Assembly: GCF_907165205.1 (NCBI RefSeq)
Contig: NC_058191.1
Span: forward strand, 28,104,064-28,168,063
DNA: 64,000 nt
Direction: 5' to 3'
From: Coccinella septempunctata
Lineage: Eukaryota > Arthropoda > Insecta > Coleoptera > Coccinellidae
The notes under the pieces are model-generated. The model had not been told where the DNA came from. It did no database searches and was given only the letters and a program-made list of their open reading frames with translations. The translations under genes and the position numbers were made by a program. Shown piece after piece: positions 55,943 to 64,000 of this stretch (position 1 is its first letter; each line of letters opens with the position of its first letter).

Positions 55943-56490
55943 AAGTCTAATTTTCTTGAGAAGAAAGATAAATCAGAGGATTGATCCATGAGCTCCTCCA
56001 GATTTAGCTTGGGAGAACCAAAGGTTCCAATTCTAAAAGTGCCTATATACGAACCGGCGACCTGCAGTCCAGGACTGTCAATTTGAACTGAAACTCCAAA
56101 AAAACTACGTATCTTCAGTCCTGGACTATAGTTTGCCGGTGCGTGTATAGGCTCTTCAACTCTGTCTGCTAGGCAGTCACAGAGAATATGCTCTAAAAAG
56201 CCTGTAGAGTGTTTGTTAGACGATGTTGAATGTGTGTAAGTGAGCTCTGAGTCCGCAGTGTCCCGTAAAGACAACCACGACAGATCTCAGATTAGTTCTA
56301 GAGAATTCTAGCCAGTGCGTTCACAGATAGTTAAACGGCGGAAACTTCCCCCTGGATTGCTGTCGCTAGCCTAGCCAAACTGGCTTTGAGCTCTATCAAC
56401 AGCTTGAAACTGTAGACTTCGCATCCAGAACCTTGTTTGGTTGTGGATCTGTCAGTAAACCAACAAGGTCTTTGTTAGTAATGTTCCTTG
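55943..56490 (-). pseudogene. LINE with RNase H/CCHC-type tail (relic)
   Basis: The minus strand reads VVVFTGHCGLRAHLH, then after shifts GFLEHILCDCLADR and, beyond a small inserted palindrome, GTFRIGTFGSPKLNLEEL. The order L-T-G-H-C-x-L-R-x-H-L, E-H-I-L-C-x-C, G-x-x-x-L is the common C-terminal end of I/R1/LOA-group LINEs with an RNase H region. It is interrupted by the foldback at 56041-56152. Confidence 0.6.
56041..56152. mobile_element. 112-bp foldback inserted in a LINE relic
   Basis: Left arm GCCTATATACGAACCGGCGA and right arm (other strand) GCCTATACACGCACCGGCAA continue to AGTCCAGGACTG on both sides, about 37 bp per arm around a 38-bp centre. It splits the LINE reading between CDCLADRVEE and GTFRIG. 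No target duplication could be fixed. Confidence 0.75.
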
Positions 56491-57349
56491 TGACAGCGCC
56501 GGTCGTCTCTGCTTGTAGATATATTTATGCTTTATTATTTTTATATTTTCATCTTGTTTCTCCTATATACTATCCGGTAGTTATTCTTTTGCATTCAACA
56601 ATTGGTATTGGCTGTAATCGACTTCGAGCGACCTAGCGACCATATCTGATCGGTTGACGGAATTCCGTCAACAATCTTGTACCACGCATGTGTCAAATAG
56701 AGCGTTTTCTCGCGATCATCTGTACTAGGCCTAACTACACTACAATACCAACTCCTTTGTTCAGAAAACCAAATCCATCTTTACATGCTTTATCAATACT
56801 TACCTGAATATGAAGCAAAAATACATTGAACAACAGATTACTCATTTCATTACTTGTTGTTGTAGGTCGGTGGTTTAGAGTAGACGGCAACGCGTTATCT
56901 GACCTTGTTGTGGTTAAATAATATCTGGGTAACAGATTAAAAAACGTCTGATTTTTGTACTATTGAAAATATGTAAAACTCATGCAAAAAATAAATTGAT
57001 TACTTCTTGATTTTTTCAACTGTTCTGTTGGATTACAAAATATTTGCGTTTTGTAATTTCCCTAAGATCTTGTCGTTTCTAGGCTATGGCCTGGGTTGGC
57101 TGATATGCCATCGCCAAAGGTGCATCTCCTGGCTTACTGCTTTCATTATTTTCATTATCAAGCAAGAAATTTCTTCCAATAGTCAGTCATAAACATTCCT
57201 ACTATTAATAATGAGTATCCTCTTCCTATTAAACAGGAATTCAATGATGATGTAATCTTCTCGAAGAAACGTCAACACATAAATTCTCCAAATAATTCCA
57301 CTCTTATCAAGGGAACTCATCAAGCATCTCCTACTGGATCAGGAAGTCA
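56491..57349. other. No supported gene; perfect 18-bp palindrome at 56654-56671
   Basis: TTGACGGAATTCCGTCAA at 56654-56671 is a perfect palindrome. The rest is AT-rich with no recognisable content. Confidence 0.35.
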
Positions 57350-57910
57350 ATTGCTCCAATTACTCAATTGCCAAGACCATAAAGAGACAATGATCGCATT
57401 CGTTCTCCGCCAGTCGGTAGCGATCTCGAAAAGACCAACTTATAAACACTCGACGAAAAAGCTATAAACATTTTTTTTACGAGACTGGCCACAGAAAGGC
57501 ACTGCTGGATCCACTTCGTATTTTTACACTGGAGTTCCGTGTTCGTCGGCTTGCCGCTCACGCCATTGGTGGGTTTTCCTTGCAAGGTCAGCGACTGATC
57601 CAGCATCCAACTGCTCTCCTCCCACCTCTTCCTTCCTTCCTCAGGCCTGAGCCGCATTCCTCTACGTCGTATCTCGGGATCAGGGCCGAACGAAGTTTTA
57701 TTTTCGCTTTCATCCGTTTATTCGAACTCTATTATCGTGATTATCTAAGCCGGTCAAAGACAGAATCCGATTCAAACCGAACGAGCTGGACCAAATCCCA
57801 TTTGACGTCGATTGTGGAAATTTTTGAGGTGACTTTGCTGTTGACGACTCTGTTCAATTTGGCTAATTTTCATAGACATCGATTTTACAGTTTTCACTTG
57901 ATTCTATGAC
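57350..57910. other. GC-richer patch with opposed open frames, unrecognised
   Basis: A minus-strand frame (57364-57657) and a plus-strand frame (57580-57909) overlap. Composition is closer to coding than its surroundings, with CpG. Neither product (for example EEGRKRWEESSWMLDQSLTL; HRHRFYSFHLIL) is known to me. It may be a host exon or LINE remnant. Confidence 0.25.
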
Positions 57911-57942
57911 AAACTGAAAAAGAAAAATTTTCAATATATTAT

Positions 57943-58000
57943 CGTGTGTTCAAAAAAATCATGGTCAAGTAGGCTATGGAATTTTGAACGTCGATATTCC
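57943..58000 (+). repeat. Single MITE-like terminus related to 22389-22706
   Basis: CGTGTGTTCAAAAAAATCAT, then GGTCAAGTAGGCTATGGAATTTTGA, parallels CGTGCGTTCAAAAAAATTCG...GTCAAGTGGGCTGTGGAATTTTGA at 22390. No opposite end was found before the next repeat at 58250. Confidence 0.6.
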
Positions 58001-58249
58001 GTGTCTAAGAGTAATGTACATGTCTATCGCATCAATATTGTAGGTATTATATGCTATCGAAAAAAGTTAAGCATCTCTGGCAGGAATTGACTAACAAGCG
58101 AACGCGAATTAGAAATTAGAAAATGACAATCAAGGTATTGGTAAATTTTTTTTTATCTTTGACATAGAAACACCAAACGATCTTTGAATGAGTTCGAATG
58201 ATTATTTCAAATTCTTATGAGTGGTCTATACCGTTTTAGTGGTCAGTTC

Positions 58250-58535
58250 AAAAACAGAAAATGAATATCTTACTTCAGAAACCACTAATTTATATGGGGT
58301 TTTCATTATAATTCAATTCAATCAGTTCGTCACCTTGGAAAGTTTTTTTTCATTGAAGAACAAATATTCATTCATGTTATTAACTTTCCGAGGTAGAATT
58401 ATCTCTTTTATGAATTTCCACGAGAAGAAATTGCTCTAAAAGTTTCGCCATTGGCTACAAAGCGTATCCTGGTGAAATTGAAAAAATACGTTCGTTAAGT
58501 GCTGCCATCTTTTCGACGAAAGTGGGAACTATTGT
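58250..58535 (+). repeat. Dispersed repeat, copy 2 (mate at 18840-19160)
   Basis: Parallel to 18840-19160, shorter by about 35 bp because the stretch around GAAATTTTTTTATTGGTCAA is missing here. Shared blocks are listed under copy 1. The boundaries beyond CGACGAAAGTGGGAACT are not clear. Confidence 0.75.
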
Positions 58536-58540
58536 AATAT

Positions 58541-59480
58541 TTGTAACTTCTACTTATAGTTCAAGTGTTCTGGCAACACTCCATATTCTGGTACTCTTTC
58601 TCCCTTTACGAGAATGGTTTTTTTATAATCAGATGGATCAGAACGAAAATTGATCAAACCAAATATGTGCATAAAAACTATTTACCTTATATTATGATTC
58701 GTGAAATTATGAGGGCAGAAAATGAATGGAAGATATCTTGAGTTAGTTTTATATTACTGTTTCATATAAGTTTCAATATTGCGTATACGTATACACATCA
58801 TTATGTAGGTACATAACTCACTTCTGCTGAATTTCTCTCTTGTAAATTTGCTCAATTATCAATAAAGCATATTTTGTGTCAACATTTTGAAACTTTATAT
58901 TCTCATAGCAATATTTAATTAAAATACAATAATCAATTTGGAATAAAAAAAATTTTAAAGATGGGAAACTGATAGATATTGGTAACTATTGAGTTTTAGA
59001 TAGATATGTTAAGTCTTAGATTATGAATTAAAATAGAATTATAACTTTCACTGCCAATTGAATTTAAAAAGAATAATAGACTTATTTTGATATAATGTAG
59101 ATAATATACCTAGGACAGTAACCAAACTCTAGAAAAATGTTTTCAACAATTTTGCTGATTCAAAATCACTTTTATTAATTTCGGCAGGTTTTTTGTAGAA
59201 AACATATATAATTTCACTTTTGTTATGATTCCGAGCACCCAGTGCTGCAATTTGATGAAGTTTCACGAATTTTGACTTCTTATAATTAAAAATAAACGAT
59301 ATAAAATACAAGGATCTACGTAATGTGAACCTCAGTTTGACCTGATTCAAACCACAGATTACTCTTTAATCTGTGATTTAAACCAATATCACAATCAATA
59401 TTGTTAGATTGAGGTCGAAAATATTCAAATGATCATGAAAAAAATCGTTTCATTCATGTCAGTTCATAAAACCATGTATC
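58541..59480. other. No supported feature
   Basis: AT-rich DNA without recognisable genes or repeats. Confidence 0.3.
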
Positions 59481-59642
59481 AGAATGACACAGAGCTAATC
59501 AGGTATTTTTATTCCTAATATTCTGCACATGCTCAGAAGTCGATTCCTGTCACAGGCTGGCAGAATGGCACAGAGCTAATCAGGCATATTCAACCTTTAT
59601 ATTCTGCACATGCTCAGAAGTCGATTCCTGCCACAGGCTGGC
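59481..59642 (+). repeat. 81-bp unit in two tandem copies
   Basis: Unit 1 starts AGAATGACACAGAGCTAATC at 59481 and unit 2 AGAATGGCACAGAGCTAATC at 59562. Both contain TATTCTGCACATGCTCAGAA and GTCGATTCCTG(T/C)CACAGGC. The units differ mainly in a 15-bp AT-rich part. Followed by the small inverted pair GGCCTTCTCCGTGGAAGGC. Confidence 0.9.
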
Positions 59643-61739
59643 CGTGGCCTTCTCCGTGGAAGGCTGTGGGCTGGCTTAAGTTTTTGAAGCCCCATTACCG
59701 ATATAGAATATATCGCACATTGTGTTGTCATCAGATATACTGTGAAAATGAAGTGAGATATATTTGACACCATACATATACCTGGGTATAGCTTAATAAA
59801 TACAAAAAAATGAATATAATAAAACATAGTTGAAAAGCAACACATGTAACCTTGTCAATTTTTTGGCTTACAAATTATTGTTGTGGAAGATGTAAAGTGA
59901 AGTTTATTGCTCAAAATTTAAAACTGAACCGATATTTTTCTACCACTTGATTGAAATAGTCAGTTAGTTTTTTGCTTGGACGAATTACTTACCCATTGAA
60001 AAATAAACATTATAAATTTCAACATTCTGACGGATCTCTAAAAATAATCAACTGGATTTTATTTCGAATCATTCTATATATCTTTCAATAATTTGTGGAT
60101 GATGAATACTTTCGATATTTTCAACTGACCTGATACGATCCTGTGCAGGTAACACCGCGGCCATGCCTTACCTGTACCTACACTCTTATATTTTCAGATA
60201 ATATCAAGTTTAAAAGGTGAACATGTCAGAATGGGTATCCCACATGATATTTCGGATGGCAGACTCGCCCAGCGGATATACGTGTTATTATGCGAAACAT
60301 TTCGAGGGAATTCGGACGTTTAAAAATTTTAAGTATTCAATGGGCATCTGCTGGATATTTTTCTCGGGACCTCTTTTCTTTGGACCACCTATATCGAGAT
60401 GTATCTCTATCAGGGGATCATTTTAATTTCTGATTTTATCGAGTGAAATTGTCCTGCATACATTATGTTTGCACACTTTGATACAAATTATTGTCCAATA
60501 TTCAATTTCAACTCTCGAAATATGAAGCATTTTTTCGTATTACAAACTTTTTGAATTAGACGTACATAAAATAGTTATTTATGTACCAAGGACGAAAAAC
60601 TGTCTATTACAGTTGAGCCTGCAAATTGATAGCCGAGGTGCAGCAGAGGATAGCAAGCAGGAGAGACAATATTGTTCGTAATTGCCAATTCCCTGAGCTC
60701 TGGTGAAGTGTCACAGTTATCCATATCGCTATCACTATCCATTCTTGATTATACTGAACACTAACTTTCAGACCACTTACCTAATTCACTGTTAAAATCT
60801 AGCCGATTTCGTGAAGAATTAATTTGACAACATCATTACATCAAATGACAGTTATTGTCACAGGCACTTATGTTTTCATCAAATTCTGTATTCATAAAAT
60901 TGATTCAATTGCCCCTTGATATAATATAATGCTTATTGAATAACAGCCGGACGAAAAGGAAATCAGTATGAAAAGTGATTTAGGACGATATGTACTAGCC
61001 TTCAAAAATAGTCGACTTTTCGTTCGGAAATTCGTACGTAAAATGTTATTTTTTGTTCAGGTCGACGAAAAACATATCTATTTTCAAAATGAAAATATCA
61101 CTCTTTCTCGATAGTCTGCTGTTACCCCGGAAAATATTATCTTCTAAACTTTAAGAAAACAATGATTGGATTCTTATTGATTAATCAGGAACAAACAGGT
61201 TGTGATAACAAATTGAAAGTATTTCGAAAGAAAATATATGGTTAACAATCTATTCAGATTTGATTGTGAAAAAAAAGGTAAAAAAAAACACTTGAAAGAC
61301 TTATAATAGAGATAAAATTAGGTTTTCTTAACCTCAGTCAAAATTATACGGACATATTTCATTGAAATTAATTCTCGGTGTGCTATCCGGGAAATTTTTC
61401 TGTCCTTCGAAAATAAGTTCTGGAACTGACCAATGAAACTTATTTTCATTATGTTTCTACAACATTTTATCAAATTTTCATTATTTTTCATTTTGTCCGC
61501 AGTTTTACCCGAAGAGTAATGGGGTTCATTCAAAATTTTCAAGTATTATCGAATGCCAGGCTATAAAAATAGGCTATGGAAGCTGTTGGAAACTGTATAA
61601 AGCGATACTGGCAAATCTTTTCCTTATAACGTATATCCTTTCGGCTGAATTCTGGTTTTCATAAGGAAAAATAATGGTACAAAATATTATAAATGTAAAG
61701 GTATGAAAGGCAATGGCTCACAGATCATTTCCAAGTGAA
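59643..61739. other. About 2 kb without a supported gene
   Basis: A 69-codon plus-strand frame (60217-60426) is a little GC-richer but unrecognised. No inverted-end elements seen. Confidence 0.3.
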
Positions 61740-62010
61740 ACTGATCAGTAGAAGAGGGCCGATGGAATGGCCACCATGCTCCCCAGACTTAACAACTTAG
61801 ATTTATTCCTCTGGAGACATTCAAAGTCGGTTGTGTACAAAACATACCCCCGAGATGTAGAAGAATGGAAACTAAAAATAAGCAACGCATGCCGAGAAAG
61901 TTAAGTTGAAGTTCTCCAATGAGTAAACGCCGAATTTGAAAATAGGTTATATTTTTGTCTACAAAATAATGGACAACATTTTGAGAATCTTTTATAGTAG
62001 AAATTGTTTC
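61740..62010 (+). pseudogene. mariner-superfamily transposase C-terminal fragment (relic)
   Basis: The plus strand reads MEWPPCSPDL in one frame, then NNLDLFLWRHSKSVVYKTYP, RDVEEWKLKISNACRES in the next, and after a stop NAEFENRLYFCLQNNGQHFE. This parallels RSPDLTPLDFFLWGxLKxxVYKTxP...LxxRI...ACxxI...FExRLxxCLxxxGxHFE, the C-terminal third of a group of Tc1/mariner-superfamily transposases related to the fragment at 47490. The upstream catalytic residues and element ends were not found. Confidence 0.75.
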
Positions 62011-62939
62011 ATTAATTTCATGTTTCATTTTAACTCTTGCTATCGTAACTATTATTATATATTATATTAAACTATTATTTTTCAAGAGAACAAACAAAAA
62101 AGATCAAGTGTATGGCATTTTTTTTCATTTCCTTTTCCACTAAAGATTTTAGAGGTTGCTGTCATCACTCTTACAGAGTTCATACACAATGATTGGAACT
62201 AACCGTACAAAATCACCCTCTACGAACCAATGCATTGCATTTTTTCTGATTCTGCATGGGGGTTGAGATTTTAAGGGTGATATCTTTACAAATTGATCTA
62301 CTGTTTAATCCAATTCATATTTACTAACTCGACTAACTCGTTAAAGTATCTGCAGCACTTCCTGTGACTTATTCGTTGACACGTGACATAACACATAACT
62401 GAAGTTACCGTAAATGATCTTTTTACTACTTTTCACAACCCATTGTCTATGCTACGCCATTGCTAATGAACTGAGTTCCGGCAATAAGCTTGACTTTGCC
62501 ACCTAATACAATCTACATCATCACCCTTCCAATCGGCTTTGAAATGAATTGCACCTCCTTTCTTTATCTTCTTGGAACAGATAAAATACTTGTTTACACT
62601 GTAGGAGTAGGAGCACACGAGATGCTCATCCTCCTGCAGAGAGAGAGACGACAATCGCTTTGTGGCTTTGGAACTATAGTGACTATAGTATTTTAGTTGT
62701 AATTTGACTTATTGCCTACTATCCGATCACCACAGTCAAAGTCAAATTAGGTTTCACGCGTTGCTAGTTATTTTTTTTTTATTGTGTAATCCTTCTGTGT
62801 TGAAAACAATATAATAATAAAGGTCAGCAAATTAGAACAGATTTGAAGGAACGAGCAAAATGATATTTTTCGGCGACCTTCCATATTTGGTTATGTTTCA
62901 TCCCAAGTTGAGATATTATTTTGACCACTTTAGGCGATA
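62011..62939. other. No supported feature
   Basis: AT-rich DNA. Opposed short frames at 62463-62696 show no domain. Confidence 0.3.
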
Positions 62940-62941
62940 TA

Positions 62942-63627
62942 CAAGGTGAGTCTTTGACTCGTAGAAATATTTTAACAGTACCTACATTTTCTAGGTCAGA
63001 AGAAACACTTTTTTCCTATATACCATTTTTCCGATTCGGCCCTGAGAAAAAAATAAAGCCATTTTAAGGCTTCATAATGAGCTGTGCCACCCCTGGAAAA
63101 ATAAAATTACCTACAGAATAACCAGCTAGACATAAGACACTACACATCTGTGGATCTTTTAAACAGTGTTGTATTCAGCTGAAATACCCATATTTTCAAA
63201 TTTCACAGATACTTTTTGATTTTTTAATATCAAATTACTCGAAAACGCATTATACGATAAAATATGAAGAATACTTTAATTTTACAAAATCCAAATATTA
63301 CTCAGATAGCTTCCAACTTAGTTTCAACAGTTGGGTTCTTTGAATTTTTGATATTTTTACGATACGCAATGGTCATAATGAGAAAACTGGAAGGCGTGGG
63401 TGATATGTATCTTGTGTTCGAAAAAGATTCATCAAAATAGAAAAACTATATTCCGAAATTCATTTTATTCGATAAAACCGTTTGTGGGGTAGAACTAAAA
63501 ATAACATATTTTTATGGTTTTTCAAAAACCTGTATCTTTCAAACGTGCCGATTCGGAAAAAATGGCTAAGGAAATGACCTCAAGAATCTACTGTTAAAAT
63601 ATTTGTTCGAGTCAAAGACTCACCCTG
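62942..63627. mobile_element. 686-bp MITE, CAGGGTGAGTCTTTGACTCG ends
   Basis: The left end CAAGGTGAGTCTTTGACTCG and the right end (other strand) CAGGGTGAGTCTTTGACTCG are both followed by AAATATTTTAACAGTA. TA lies on each side (62940-62941, 63628-63629). The interior repeats blocks seen at 7498-8013 in the opposite order. No coding sequence. Confidence 0.88.
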
Positions 63628-63629
63628 TA

Positions 63630-64000
63630 TAGTATGAATGAATATTTCAGATTAATTATTTTTTTTTGAACTCCAGCTTTTTTGGAATAGAAAAAACGAA
63701 CAGGTGTAGCTAACCTTTATGTGAAATTCTTAACACTTTCTAAGTAACCCTCGTAGAGCCCTTTCATCTTCTGAAAAATCTTATTTCAACGTGTGTAATT
63801 CACTTTTTACCACTCACAAAGGCTCCTCCGACCGAAGGTATGAACGCATGGACGATTCTAGAAACTCGTTCCATCGGAAACGAATTAACAGTTCGGATAT
63901 TCGTTTTTCTTCATTTTTCGATGAGTTCTTCAAATCCAGTTCGTGACGCTCAATATTAAATCGAACGAAAGTACGGGCGGATGTTGTGGATATATAATGA
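63630..64000. other. No supported feature
   Basis: Nothing recognisable up to the window edge. Confidence 0.3.

Noticed and set aside
1..64000. CRISPR arrays, bacterial operons, phage or antiviral defence systems
   Set aside because: No regularly spaced direct repeats with unique spacers, no prokaryotic gene organisation, and all recognisable coding relics are eukaryotic transposable elements.
1..64000. Endogenous viral or LTR-retrovirus sequence
   Set aside because: No paired long direct repeats, primer-binding site, gag/protease/integrase motifs or viral polymerase motifs were seen; all RT relics are of LINE or Penelope type.

Overview
The window looks like non-coding, repeat-laden DNA from an insect nuclear genome. 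It is AT-rich, has no operons or long intact genes, and is crowded with decayed transposons of arthropod type: mariner DD34D, Tc1, pogo-like, several LINE clades, a Penelope-like element and many MITEs. Two short (GGTTA)n tracts, which are the arthropod TTAGG telomere repeat, flank what looks like the 3' end of a telomere-targeting retrotransposon. A beetle is plausible but cannot be shown from this sequence. No host gene could be named. A few short open stretches (1-120, 1238-1627, 51987-52178) are listed as weak exon or relic candidates.

Layout. 0-6.6 kb: a half MITE; a 1.37 kb composite element (3078-4449) with a 540-bp MITE inside it; then a minus-strand LINE reverse-transcriptase relic (4452-6600) split by a 1.2 kb SART/TRAS-like insertion bounded by telomeric repeats. 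7.5-16.6 kb: foldback MITEs, a tRNA-like SINE head (8373-8445), mariner copy 1 (9734-10983), a pogo-like relic (12060-12989) and a MITE inserted into its own relative (13145-13420). 18.8-30 kb: dispersed repeats, a GC-rich island, long-arm foldbacks (20315-21034, 24640-25801, 27030-27785) and a second pogo-like relic (29134-30074). 30.7-32.1 kb: a Jockey-like LINE relic and a MITE. 36-50 kb: mariner copies 2 to 5, a 1151-bp DNA transposon carrying a nested 263-bp MITE, and fragments of two further transposase families. 50.2-56.5 kb: a retroelement graveyard, all on the minus strand: Penelope-like GIY-YIG endonuclease, an RLE-type (R2/R4-like) LINE, a CR1-like LINE, an RTE-like tail and a LINE tail with a CCHC-like end. 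57-64 kb: more repeats, an 81-bp tandem duplication and another transposase relic.

The parts do not form a pathway. The layout is a record of successive insertions. The most informative points are the telomere-repeat-flanked retrotransposon inside a LINE, the Penelope-like relic followed by a 65-bp-arm palindrome and a hammerhead-like core, the self-nested Harbinger-like MITE, and the set of MITEs sharing the terminus CAGGGTG but differing inside. All functional calls are from motif reading by eye; no database search was possible.
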